A DNA stretch of 28,277 nucleotides, taken from NCBI GenBank assembly GCA_017621115.1, contig JAGATU010000050.1:1-28277 (forward strand), written 5' to 3'. The DNA is from Lachnospiraceae bacterium. Its GTDB lineage: Bacteria > Bacillota_A > Clostridia > Lachnospirales > Lachnospiraceae. The translations under genes were made by a program, and so were the position numbers. This document shows, piece after piece, positions 7,952 through 16,127 of this stretch (the stretch's first letter is position 1; every line of letters starts with the position of its first letter). The notes below the pieces were generated by a model. The model was not told the DNA's origin and made no database searches. It saw nothing but the letters and a program-made list of their open reading frames with translations.

Positions 7952-9025
7952 TTATCTTGCAGAATAATCAACAAAACTGATGTTTAAATCAACAAATCCG
8001 TTAATACCTCTAACCTGTCCCTGGGTTGTGTACTGCCACATCTCATAGCGGTACGGATACTTGGGAATATCCGCTTCTTCCGCAAGCCAGATACAGGATG
8101 CATTAAATTTGGCAACATCAATACGCTTAACAAGCCATTCCGTATCGCCATATAGCATCGGTGTATAACCGGCATTATTAATATGGTTTAAAAACGCTGC
8201 CGCAACTGTAGTACGCTCATCCCTTGTAAGCGTTTCTACCCTGGCGGTATCATTCTCAATAAATTCCATATCATATGCAATCGGATACAGTATCTCATAT
8301 TCTTTGATATTGTCAAGCACTAATTGTGCTTCTTCTATCGCTTCTTCCTGCGTAACCGCCTGGGAAAAGAAATATACCCCGATATCCAATCCGGCTTCCG
8401 TTGCTTTCTTTATATTCTCATGAAAATATTCGTCTATTTGGATTTCTCCGGTTTTATACCCTCTTGCGCCGACACGAAGCATCACAAAATCAATTCCGTC
8501 ACTCTTTAACGCTTCAAAATCAACGTCTTTCTGATATCTGGAAATATCCACACCGAGATAGGAAATCTTTTTCCCGTCCGAATAATACTTCATCTTACCG
8601 TCATTGGACACCAGATTGGTAAAATCATAGGTATTTTTCTCCATGTACGGATTAATCTTTACCCATTCCTCCGAACCGTCACTATACACAATCTGAATAT
8701 GATTACCGTCATCCTTCGATTCTTCCGTGGTAGTTTCTTCTTCCGTCTCAGACTCTGTTTCCGTAGTCTCTTCTTCGGTTTCTTCCGGATACATATTCCA
8801 GATATCCAAATCATCAGCTGTACGTTTATCGGAAGCAATCAGTTCCGAAGAGTTTTCCTCGCTGCTTTCTTCCACTACCACAACCGGCTTTGTATTTCTG
8901 ACCGGCTTCTTATTAATGGCAAGAACAATTCCCAGCACTGCCAGAATAAATACGGATACTCCAAGTGCCATATAAATTATGGGCAGTCCGCCACTGTTAT
9001 CTTCAAAATCGTCTGTTTGTCTCAT
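7952..9025 (-). CDS. Membrane-anchored GH25 muramidase (lysozyme, 357 aa)
   Basis: Residues 155-355 form a GH25 (Cellosyl/Cpl-1-like) barrel: YLGVDISRYQ with D160, MLRVGARGY, GVYFFSQA, YDMEF with D252 and catalytic E254, PMLYGD, and the final MWQYTTQG and VDLNISF. It should hydrolyse MurNAc-GlcNAc bonds outside the membrane. Residues 14-37 are one hydrophobic segment with a short acidic N-terminus, so it is probably a type II anchor. Residues 50-110 are a flexible, acidic E/T-rich linker that would span the wall. The ATG lies three bases after the rnfB stop with only a weak GA-rich site overlapping the rnfB end, suggesting translational coupling. A peptidoglycan enzyme directly behind rnfB is not part of known Rnf biology. 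A role in wall turnover is inferred. Confidence 0.9.
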   Translation of the reverse strand: MRQTDDFEDNSGGLPIIYMALGVSVFILAVLGIVLAINKKPVRNTKPVVVVEESSEENSSELIASDKRTADDLDIWNMYPEETEEETTETESETEEETTTEESKDDGNHIQIVYSDGSEEWVKINPYMEKNTYDFTNLVSNDGKMKYYSDGKKISYLGVDISRYQKDVDFEALKSDGIDFVMLRVGARGYKTGEIQIDEYFHENIKKATEAGLDIGVYFFSQAVTQEEAIEEAQLVLDNIKEYEILYPIAYDMEFIENDTARVETLTRDERTTVAAAFLNHINNAGYTPMLYGDTEWLVKRIDVAKFNASCIWLAEEADIPKYPYRYEMWQYTTQGQVRGINGFVDLNISFVDYSAR

Positions 9026-9028
9026 ATA

Positions 9029-9826
9029 TTACTCTTTCACAATAATTGCTTTCTTCGGACATTTTTCCAAACAGGTACCACAGTCCACACATTTACTGTA
9101 ATCAATCTCTGCCAGGAAATCCGTTACGGTAATTGCTTCTGCAGGACAATTCTTGGCACATAACTGACATCCGATACATGCATTGTCGCATGCCTTCATA
9201 GCTACCGGACCCTTGTCCTTGGAATTGCAGGATACCAGATATTTGGCACTGTACGGAACCATATCAATTAAATGCTTTGGACAGGCTTCCACACATTTGC
9301 CGCAGGCCTTACATTTATCCTTATCAACAACAGCAATTCCGTTTACAATATGGATGGCATCAAAAGCACAGGCCTTTACACAATTACCATATCCTAAACA
9401 ACCATAGTTACAAGACTTTGGACCTCCGTTTGGTACGAATGCCATCATAGAACAGTCCTGTACACCATAATAATCATAATCCTGCTTTGCTTTATCGCAA
9501 TCGCCCTGACACTTTACAAAGGCAACCATTTTCTCGCCCGCCTCTGCTTCTACCCCCATAATGCCTGCAATGACATTGGCTACCGGTTCACCACCTACAG
9601 GGCAGCCGTTAACCGGTGCTTCACCCTCTGCAATCGCATGTGCAAGACCGGAGCAGCCTGCAAATCCGCATCCGCCACAGTTGTTACCGGGCAATGCATT
9701 TAATACCTCTTCCTCTTTAGGATTAACTTCTACACGGAATTTAATTGCCGCAATACCCAAAAACAACCCTACAAATAAACCGACACAGCCGATAGCGACT
9801 GTTGCTGTAATAATTCCTGAAAACAT
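9029..9826 (-). CDS. rnfB: Rnf complex subunit RnfB, polyferredoxin (265 aa)
   Basis: RnfB is the electron-input subunit of the ferredoxin:NAD+ oxidoreductase (Rnf), which pumps Na+ or H+. Residues 5-27 are the N-terminal membrane anchor. C50, C53, C58 and C75 (NNCGGCGFAGC...GCPVGG) form the conserved Fe-S domain. Several ferredoxin-type motifs follow: CNYGCLGYGNCVKAC, CKACGKCVEACP, CIGCQLCAKNCP and CVDCGTCLEKCP, so many [4Fe-4S] clusters are expected, as in clostridial RnfB. AAGGCGG stands seven bases before the ATG. It follows rnfA by 15 bases and is the last rnf gene, as expected for the clostridial order C-D-G-E-A-B. Confidence 0.97.
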   Translation of the reverse strand: MFSGIITATVAIGCVGLFVGLFLGIAAIKFRVEVNPKEEEVLNALPGNNCGGCGFAGCSGLAHAIAEGEAPVNGCPVGGEPVANVIAGIMGVEAEAGEKMVAFVKCQGDCDKAKQDYDYYGVQDCSMMAFVPNGGPKSCNYGCLGYGNCVKACAFDAIHIVNGIAVVDKDKCKACGKCVEACPKHLIDMVPYSAKYLVSCNSKDKGPVAMKACDNACIGCQLCAKNCPAEAITVTDFLAEIDYSKCVDCGTCLEKCPKKAIIVKE

Positions 9827-9841
9827 ACATGCACCGCCTTT

Positions 9842-10429
9842 CTACAATAATCCGGCAAAGCCGCAGAATGCAATTGCCATAAGTCCGGCAGTTAACAATA
9901 CATGTGGCATTCCCTTAAAGGATTCCGGCACATCATTCCATTCCATTTTCTCTCTGAGTCCGGCAAGAATTACAATCGCAATGGTAAATCCGACAGCTGT
10001 TGCAAATCCGTTAACCGTTCCCTGCAAAATACCGTATTCCTTCTGGACATTGGTAAGTGCAACACCGAGTACCGCACAGTTAGTAGTAATAAGCGGAAGG
10101 TAAACACCGAGTGCCTGATACAGACCATCCATATACCTCTTTAAAAACATTTCCACAAACTGTACCAATGCAGCAATAACCAAAATAAATACGATTGTCT
10201 GCAAATAAGAAAGATCAAATGGTTTTAATAAGTATTCATAAATACATCCCGTTACCACACTGGCAAGCGTAATAACGAAAATAACCGCTCCGCCCATACC
10301 GGCTGCCGTTTCCACTTTCTTGGAAACTCCCAGGAAAGGACAAAGTCCCAAAAACTGGCTTAATACAACATTACTTACTAAAGAGGAACTAATCATGATA
10401 ATCAATAAGTCTTTTACTTCAGCCATCAT
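9842..10429 (-). CDS. rnfA: Rnf complex membrane subunit RnfA (195 aa)
   Basis: RnfA is a six-helix membrane protein that forms the inverted-topology pair with RnfE at the core of the Rnf pump. Hydrophobic segments run almost the full length. C30 (FLGLCPFLG) and C118 (TTNCAVLGVAL) match the two cysteines known in this family to help hold a membrane-embedded [2Fe-2S] cluster between RnfA and RnfE. The gene starts on the base directly after the rnfE stop; AAGGAGG inside the rnfE end sits eight bases before the first of two consecutive ATGs. Length is typical for the family (about 190-195). Confidence 0.97.
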   Translation of the reverse strand: MMAEVKDLLIIMISSSLVSNVVLSQFLGLCPFLGVSKKVETAAGMGGAVIFVITLASVVTGCIYEYLLKPFDLSYLQTIVFILVIAALVQFVEMFLKRYMDGLYQALGVYLPLITTNCAVLGVALTNVQKEYGILQGTVNGFATAVGFTIAIVILAGLREKMEWNDVPESFKGMPHVLLTAGLMAIAFCGFAGLL

Positions 10430-11155
10430 TTATTTGTCCTCCTTTTTTGTAGTCTCTTCCGTGTCAATCTCAATCAAACGCTTGCTACATCCGCTGTCTG
10501 CACAATTCATACAGTCAGAATTGCAACCGGACTGGATTTTGCTGACATCTTTTCCTTTTTTCGCACCAATGATTTTGGCTTTATTCTGAATCGCTGTTAA
10601 TACGGCCAAAACAAAGAATGCTCCCGGAGCCAGTTTGAAAATACTGATTGGCGTGAAAGATGCCGGCATCACATAGTAGCCGAAAATCTCACCACCACCG
10701 AGCAATTCCCTGACACTACCAATAATCGTAAGCGCAATTGTAAAACCAAGTCCCATACCGATACCGTCAAAGAATGACGGAATAACAGGATTCTTATAAG
10801 CATATGCTTCCGCACGTCCCAAAATAATACAGTTAACAACGATAAGCGGAATATATATACCCAGCGCCGCATAAAGACTTGGAATAAATGCCTGTAACAA
10901 TAATTCCATAATCGTTACAAATGAGGCAATAATAACAATAAATGCCGGAATACGGATCTTATCCGGGATAATCTTACGAAGCAATGAAATAATCACATTG
11001 CTGAGCGCCAATACTACTGTAGTGGTAAGTCCCATACCAAGTCCGTTCATTGCAGAAGTCGTTACCGCAAGTGTCGGACACATACCAAGCATAAGTACCA
11101 GGGTCGGATTCTCTTTTACCAAACCGTTCCATAAACGTTCTGTAGCTTTATTCAT
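10430..11155 (-). CDS. rnfE: Rnf complex membrane subunit RnfE with Cys-rich C-terminal tail (241 aa)
   Basis: RnfE is the partner of RnfA, with six predicted helices over residues 18-192 and the paired cysteines C26 (LGMCPTLA) and C109 (VVNCIILGRAEA). I choose the ATG at 11155: GGAGG lies eight bases upstream and the gene then overlaps the rnfG stop by eight bases. A reading from 11203 would add 16 residues with no ribosome site. After the last helix, residues 194-241 form a hydrophilic tail with four cysteines at 211, 215, 218 and 223 (CxxxCxxCxxxxC) and a charged end. Core RnfE proteins are nearer 200 residues, so this tail is an extension. It could bind a metal or Fe-S centre, but that is inference. 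Confidence 0.95.
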   Translation of the reverse strand: MNKATERLWNGLVKENPTLVLMLGMCPTLAVTTSAMNGLGMGLTTTVVLALSNVIISLLRKIIPDKIRIPAFIVIIASFVTIMELLLQAFIPSLYAALGIYIPLIVVNCIILGRAEAYAYKNPVIPSFFDGIGMGLGFTIALTIIGSVRELLGGGEIFGYYVMPASFTPISIFKLAPGAFFVLAVLTAIQNKAKIIGAKKGKDVSKIQSGCNSDCMNCADSGCSKRLIEIDTEETTKKEDK

Positions 11156-11747
11156 CTGCATTACCTCCTCCCAATACATTTTGGAAATAATACAGGCCTG
11201 CATTTACACCGTTTGTTACGGCATTCGATGTAATGGTTGCACCACTGATGGCATCAATCTGCTCATCACTTGCTGCTCCCGTCTTGGTGACAACGAACTG
11301 TGTCACATTTTTACCTGCATATTGAGGTTTTAATACACTATCAGCTTCCATACCAAGACCCGGTGTCTCAGCGATTGCCAAAATAGAAATACCGTTTGTC
11401 GTACCGTCATTCGCTATACCGATTGAAAATTGGATATCTCCGCCATAACCTTCATGGTTGGTTACAACCAACACATATCCAAGTAACGTTCCGTCGCTTC
11501 CCAATGCTTCAAATACATTATTGATATCACTTCCAACGATACCACCCTGTACTAAAGCATCCGCTTTCACTTCCAATTCATTAAAATCAGCAGCATCCGC
11601 AAAAACTTCCTTATATGCTGCCATAGCCGCTGCTTCTTTTGCTAATGCAATCGGTTCTTTTGTAATCTGGTAAACTGCACCGAGAACAAAACCTGCAATT
11701 ACGGTAATCGCAAGAAGAATTCCCGCATTCTTCAACATCTCTCTCAT
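11148..11747 (-). CDS. rnfG: Rnf complex flavoprotein subunit RnfG (199 aa)
   Basis: RnfG carries covalently bound FMN on the outer face of the membrane and passes electrons within the Rnf pump. Residues 9-27 are the single membrane anchor. The ApbE flavinylation motif Dxx[ST]GAT is present as DAISGAT, so FMN should be on T171. The FMN-binding domain (YVLVVTNHEGYGGDIQFSIG, ETPGLG) is complete and length is normal. AAGGAGG inside the rnfD end precedes the ATG by nine bases, and the start overlaps the rnfD stop as ATGA. Confidence 0.96.
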   Translation of the reverse strand: MREMLKNAGILLAITVIAGFVLGAVYQITKEPIALAKEAAAMAAYKEVFADAADFNELEVKADALVQGGIVGSDINNVFEALGSDGTLLGYVLVVTNHEGYGGDIQFSIGIANDGTTNGISILAIAETPGLGMEADSVLKPQYAGKNVTQFVVTKTGAASDEQIDAISGATITSNAVTNGVNAGLYYFQNVLGGGNADE

Positions 11748-12688
11748 ACGCGTTCGCCTCCTTTACCAAAGGCTTTCGGATAGGTAATCTTTTCGATTAA
11801 CGGAACCAATAAGTTACCGATAATAATCGCATAGGACACACCTTCCGCACTTGCGCCGAAAATTCTGAAAATACCGGTCAGAAGACCCAATAAAATACCG
11901 AACAGAATCTGACCGTTCTTGGTAACAGGTCTTGTAACATAATCCGTCGCCATAAAAAATGCACCAAGCATCAAACCGCCGCCGGCCAAATGTGCACTGA
12001 TATAATACGGATCAAAACCATGACCTCCGAATAATGTAATAAAAATCACAAAAGTCACAATATAACTTCCCGGAATACGCAAATCAATAATTCCGAGGAA
12101 TATTAAAATACAGGCACCGAATACAATTGCAATCATAGATGTCTCACCAATTGTACCGGGGATGCGTCCGATAACCATATCGAATACATTCACAACCTCA
12201 CCGGCCTTAAGGGATGTAAGAGGCGTTGCTCCCGAATAGGCATCACAGGCAAAATCCGTCATAATTACCGGAAATGAAATTACAAGAAAACATCTGGCGC
12301 CAAGAGCCGGATTCATAAAGTTCTGGCCAAGTCCGCCAAATAACATCTTTACAACAAGAATGGCAAATACACCACCCATTACACCAATCCAAAGCGGTGC
12401 ATTCGGAGGTAAATTAATTGCCAGTAAAAGACCTGTTACAACTGCGGAAAAATCCGAAATTGTAACTTTCTTCTTCATAAGGAGTTCGTAAACCAACTCT
12501 GTCAAGACAGTTGTCAATACAGTTGTAATAACAAGCAATAATGCATTGGTTCCAAAATTCCAAATACCGAATACCGTTGTCGGAAGAAGGGCAATAACAA
12601 CGGCAAGCATAATCTTACTAGTGCTGACTTTTGAGCGGATATGAGGATTGGATGATACTCTCATCAGCGCAGTTTTTAATTCACTCAT
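11744..12688 (-). CDS. rnfD: Rnf complex membrane flavoprotein subunit RnfD (314 aa)
   Basis: RnfD is a polytopic subunit related to NqrB that carries a second covalent FMN and takes part in ion transfer. Hydrophobic helices start near residue 25 and recur to residue 300. The flavinylation motif DAYSGAT places FMN on T155. GLGQNFMNPALGARCFL is the conserved motif after the first helical bundle. GGAG lies nine bases before the ATG, and 14 bases separate it from rnfC. Length is within the normal range for clostridial RnfD (about 310-320). Confidence 0.96.
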   Translation of the reverse strand: MSELKTALMRVSSNPHIRSKVSTSKIMLAVVIALLPTTVFGIWNFGTNALLLVITTVLTTVLTELVYELLMKKKVTISDFSAVVTGLLLAINLPPNAPLWIGVMGGVFAILVVKMLFGGLGQNFMNPALGARCFLVISFPVIMTDFACDAYSGATPLTSLKAGEVVNVFDMVIGRIPGTIGETSMIAIVFGACILIFLGIIDLRIPGSYIVTFVIFITLFGGHGFDPYYISAHLAGGGLMLGAFFMATDYVTRPVTKNGQILFGILLGLLTGIFRIFGASAEGVSYAIIIGNLLVPLIEKITYPKAFGKGGERV

Positions 12689-12702
12689 CTGCTATTACTC
12701 CT

Positions 12703-14019
12703 TTACTTTTTTCTTTTACCTAAAACGGTTTTTCTCATAGACTTAATGGATTGTGTGAGATTGCGCTTTGCAGGACATACAAAACTGCAGCAACCGCATT
12801 CACAACATTCCATACCATTGCATTTTACAAAGGCTTCCTCATTGCCTCTGTCGGCATATTCAGCCAATAACTTAGGAACAACACGTCCCGGACAAACTTC
12901 GGCACACATACCGCAATTAATACATGCACTTGGCTCGCTTGCGGATACTTCATCCTTGCTCATACATAAAAGAGCTGACGCAGTCTTAGTGGTAGGCACA
13001 TCCAAATCAAACAAACCAAATCCCATCATCGGTCCGCCTGATACTATCTTCTGGGGCTGTACCCTAAATCCTCCTGCCGCATCAATCAATTCATGATAAT
13101 TGGTACCGATTCTGACACGGTAATTCTGTGGATTCTTAATGGCTTCACCTGTAATGGTAACAATTCTCTGCATTAACGGCTTGCCCTCGATTACCGCATG
13201 ATATATCGCTACAATCGTATCCACGTTATTAACAACACATCCTGCATCAGACGGCAATTGCGAAGAATTGATGGCTCTTTTAGTTGCCGCATATATTAAA
13301 TGACGCTCAGAACCCTGCGGATATTTCGTCTTTAACTCTTTTACAAGAATCCGCTTTTCATCCTTAGTCAAATCTTTTAATATCTTAATACAATCCGGCT
13401 TATTATCTTCTACCGCCAAAATACCCATCGCATTATCAAACAAACGTAAAATAATCTTAAGACCTTCAACAAGTTTGTGCGGCTCTTCAATCATTCTTCT
13501 GTAGTCAGAAGTTAAATATGGTTCACATTCGGCACAGTTTGCAATGACATATTCAATCTTGTCCGGTTCCTTAGGTGATAATTTCACATGTGTCGGAAAT
13601 CCGGCTCCACCCATACCGACTATGCCGGCTTCCTTAATCTTTTCAATAATCTGCTCTTTGCTAAGTGCATCTACCGATTCAACACCCACAAATTCCACTT
13701 CATCATATTTCTCATCATTGTCGATAACAATACTCATAATATTGTCACCTGTTACAACCCGGTGCGGTTCAATTGCCTTAACGGTACCGGATACTGTTGC
13801 ATAAACAGGTGCGGATACAAACCCTCCTGCTTCCGCAATCTTCTGTCCCGTAAGAACATAATCGCCTTTTTTAACAATCGGAACTGCCGGTGCACCGATA
13901 TGCTGCGACAAAGGATATACCAAATCTCCTTTTGGCAGAATATCAACAATCGGCTTATCCTTTGACAGGTCCTTACCGTCATAAGTATGGATACCGCCCG
14001 TAAATGTTAACTTTGCCAT
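12703..14019 (-). CDS. rnfC: Rnf complex NADH-binding subunit RnfC (438 aa)
   Basis: RnfC is the peripheral subunit that holds FMN, Fe-S clusters and the NAD(H) site. Residues 1-100 form the barrel-sandwich N-terminus (GGIHTYDGKDLSKD...). GMGGAGFPTHVKL near residue 136 is the flavin/NADH-binding glycine-rich loop shared with complex I NuoF. Near the C-terminus are two Fe-S motifs, CINCGMCAEVCP and CCECGCCSFVCP. AGAAGG precedes the ATG with seven-base spacing. It is the first gene of the minus-strand operon, as in Clostridium and Acetobacterium rnf loci. Length is typical (about 440). Confidence 0.97.
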   Translation of the reverse strand: MAKLTFTGGIHTYDGKDLSKDKPIVDILPKGDLVYPLSQHIGAPAVPIVKKGDYVLTGQKIAEAGGFVSAPVYATVSGTVKAIEPHRVVTGDNIMSIVIDNDEKYDEVEFVGVESVDALSKEQIIEKIKEAGIVGMGGAGFPTHVKLSPKEPDKIEYVIANCAECEPYLTSDYRRMIEEPHKLVEGLKIILRLFDNAMGILAVEDNKPDCIKILKDLTKDEKRILVKELKTKYPQGSERHLIYAATKRAINSSQLPSDAGCVVNNVDTIVAIYHAVIEGKPLMQRIVTITGEAIKNPQNYRVRIGTNYHELIDAAGGFRVQPQKIVSGGPMMGFGLFDLDVPTTKTASALLCMSKDEVSASEPSACINCGMCAEVCPGRVVPKLLAEYADRGNEEAFVKCNGMECCECGCCSFVCPAKRNLTQSIKSMRKTVLGKRKK

Positions 14020-14121
14020 TACTTACCCTTCTTTCGTATTTTTTACTGTGTTTTCTGCGAATTAACGCAATAACCCAAAATAAAACTATTATTACTATAA
14101 TACTATTTTTCGACACAAAAT

Positions 14122-14152
14122 ACTATATGTTTTTGCGTATTTATGCTAAAAT
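14122..14152. promoter_or_regulatory. Overlapping divergent promoter candidates (rnf operon, exonuclease)
   Basis: On the minus strand, TATAGT (14127-14122) follows TTTAGC (14150-14145) by 17 bases and could drive rnfC. On the plus strand, TGC-TAAAAT (14144-14152) is a plausible extended -10 for the gene starting at 14186. The boxes overlap, so the two directions could compete. ACTAT recurs several times between 14086 and 14127, and AACAA-TTTA-TTGTT is an inverted repeat close to the exonuclease ribosome site. Evidence is pattern only. Confidence 0.3.
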
Positions 14153-14185
14153 ATGACATAACAATTTATTGTTTGGAGTATCTTT

Positions 14186-15289
14186 ATGATTATAAAAAAT
14201 TACAAAATCCCCAATTTCTCTCCGGCATATCCGATTGACAAATTGGGCGATAAAAAATCCATATTATTTGTCGATATTGAGACCACCGGATTGTCTCCTT
14301 CCACTGCTTCCATCTATCTGATGGGATGTTGTTATTATGATCAGGGGGAATGGATGATCCGCCAATGGCTCTGTGAGACACCGGATCAGGAAAAAGATTT
14401 ACTGGCAGCCTTTGTTTCGCATATGCAGGATTATAAGACACTGATTCATTTTAACGGGAACCAATTTGACCTTCCTTTTATCGAAAAAAGAGCTTCCATA
14501 CATGGCATCTCCATTTCTTTTGAAGGAATGAACGGTATTGATATTTACAAACGTATTTATCCCTATCGTCATTTTCTGCGCCTGAGTAACTGCAAGCAAA
14601 AGACTCTTGAAGATTTCCTTTCCATTCACAGGGAAGACATGTATACCGGCGGTGAATTGATTTCCGTATACAAGTCCTTTTGTAAAACAAAGGATGCAAA
14701 TGCCTTGGATTTGTTGTTGCAGCATAATCGCGATGATGTATACGGCATGATTCGTCTTTTACCGATTCTCTCCTATGCAGACTTCTTTAACGAACCGTTA
14801 ACCGTCCGAAAGGTAGAATCCAATACCGGCAAGGATGCTTTTGGCAAAAGCCAGAAGGAAATATTAATCTATTTCTCTCTTAACACGGCACTTCCCAAAT
14901 CCATCTCCTGTCACGGGAACAACTGTTACTTCAGCGGCCGCGGCAACGAGGGAATAATAAAAGTTCCGGTATACACGGAAGAAATGAAATTCTTCTACAG
15001 CGATTACAAAAACTACTACTATCTTCCCAACGAGGATATGGCAATACACAAATCCGTCTCTACCTATGTTGACCCGGCATTCCGTGAAAAAGCCACTGCA
15101 GCCACCTGTTACACCAGAAAAACCGGCGAATATCTTCCTCAATGGGAATATCTGTTTGAACCGTTTTTCAAACGGGAGTATGAATCAAAAGCCCTCTTTT
15201 TTGAATTAACCGATGATTTTAAGGAGAATCGGGAAGCCTTCTCCAAATACGCCTCTCATATTCTCTCCATGATGATGCAAATTCGTTAA
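14186..15289 (+). CDS. RNase H-fold 3'-5' exonuclease-like protein, YprB type (367 aa)
   Basis: Residues 24-200 match the ribonuclease H-like exonuclease domain of the YprB/RNase_H_2 family. The DEDD-type acidic residues are visible: D30 and E32 in FVDIETTGLS, D95 in FNGNQFDLPF, and H180 with D184 in QHNRDDVYGM. LEDFLSIHRED is the usual spacer motif before the third box. It should degrade DNA or RNA from the 3' end in the cytoplasm, but the substrate is not known for this family. Residues 200-367 form a C-terminal region I do not recognise, rich in aromatic residues and lacking a TPR pattern. GGAG lies seven bases before the ATG. It is monocistronic, divergent from rnf and closed by a strong hairpin. 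Confidence 0.85.
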   Translation: MIIKNYKIPNFSPAYPIDKLGDKKSILFVDIETTGLSPSTASIYLMGCCYYDQGEWMIRQWLCETPDQEKDLLAAFVSHMQDYKTLIHFNGNQFDLPFIEKRASIHGISISFEGMNGIDIYKRIYPYRHFLRLSNCKQKTLEDFLSIHREDMYTGGELISVYKSFCKTKDANALDLLLQHNRDDVYGMIRLLPILSYADFFNEPLTVRKVESNTGKDAFGKSQKEILIYFSLNTALPKSISCHGNNCYFSGRGNEGIIKVPVYTEEMKFFYSDYKNYYYLPNEDMAIHKSVSTYVDPAFREKATAATCYTRKTGEYLPQWEYLFEPFFKREYESKALFFELTDDFKENREAFSKYASHILSMMMQIR

Positions 15290-15301
15290 TAAAAGCATAA
15301 A

Positions 15302-15328
15302 AAGCCCTGCGGTAATTCCGCAGGGCTT
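15302..15328. terminator. Bidirectional terminator between the exonuclease gene and cheR
   Basis: An 11-bp stem, AAGCCCTGCGG against CCGCAGGGCTT, with a five-base loop. On the minus strand it is followed by TTTTTATGCTTTTATT, a good tract that ends the tetR-to-cheR run. On the plus strand the tract is weaker (AATCTTTGT). Confidence 0.85.
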
Positions 15329-15338
15329 AATCTTTGTA

Positions 15339-16112
15339 TTATTTGCGATAGAAGAATGAATCCATTCTCTTGTAGCCTATCTCTTTATACTTTAATATCT
15401 GCTCGGTACTTCCGATAAACAGGACTCCGTTATTGGCTAAAGAGCGATAATATTTCTCAAATATCTCGTCCTTGGCTTCCTCGGTAAAATAAATCAGCAC
15501 ATTACGGCATACAATCAAATGCATTCCTGTCGGATACGGATCTTTTAACAAATTATGTTGCTTAAAAGTAACACATTTCTTCACCTTGTCCGAAATCTGA
15601 TAGAAATTACCATTCTTGGTAAAGAACTCTTTCTTCTTAGCCTCCGGTACGGAAGCAATACTCTTCTCGGAATACAGACCAATCTTGGCTTTTTCGATTA
15701 CCTGATCGTTAATATCGGTTGCCATAATCTGAATGCGATTAAGCGGAACAAAATCCGATAATGCCATTACCAGTGAATATGGTTCATCTCCGGTCGAGCA
15801 GGCCGCACTCCATATCTTCAATGTCTGTCCGAAATCTTTAACCAATTCCGGAAAAACTTTCTCTGATAAGAATTTCCATTGTTCCGGATTGCGGTAAAAT
15901 TCAGAAACATTAATGGTTATGTAATCGACAAATTCATCGTACTTAACCTTGTCCGTCTTTAACACTTTGACATAGGGTTCATAACCGTCTATCTTATGCT
16001 TGGTAATCAGCGCATCAATTCTGCGTTTCATCTGATTCTGCTTATAAGCACTCAAATCAATCTGCGTCAGTTTCTCGACTTCCTTTATGAAATACTCATA
16101 ATCATAAACCAT
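15339..16112 (-). CDS. cheR: Chemotaxis protein methyltransferase CheR (257 aa)
   Basis: CheR methylates glutamates on chemoreceptors using S-adenosylmethionine, which sets sensory adaptation. The N-terminal helical domain (YEYFIKEVEKLTQIDLSAYK, then QMKRRID) is present, followed by the SAM-binding domain with SAACSTGDEPYSLVMAL, MATDIND near residue 130, and CRNVLIYF. No TPR or CheB part is fused. The ATG lies 15 bases after the S1 gene stop and has only a weak site (GAG, eight bases before), so it probably depends on readthrough from the S1 gene. It is separated from any che or flagellar cluster. Its presence suggests a motile, chemotactic host. Confidence 0.95.
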   Translation of the reverse strand: MVYDYEYFIKEVEKLTQIDLSAYKQNQMKRRIDALITKHKIDGYEPYVKVLKTDKVKYDEFVDYITINVSEFYRNPEQWKFLSEKVFPELVKDFGQTLKIWSAACSTGDEPYSLVMALSDFVPLNRIQIMATDINDQVIEKAKIGLYSEKSIASVPEAKKKEFFTKNGNFYQISDKVKKCVTFKQHNLLKDPYPTGMHLIVCRNVLIYFTEEAKDEIFEKYYRSLANNGVLFIGSTEQILKYKEIGYKRMDSFFYRK

Positions 16113-16127
16113 ATTGTATTCTCAGTC

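Noticed and set aside
8699..9163. Plus-strand frame opposite the GH25 linker and rnfB end
   Set aside because: It is antisense to two well-supported genes and lacks any domain signal.
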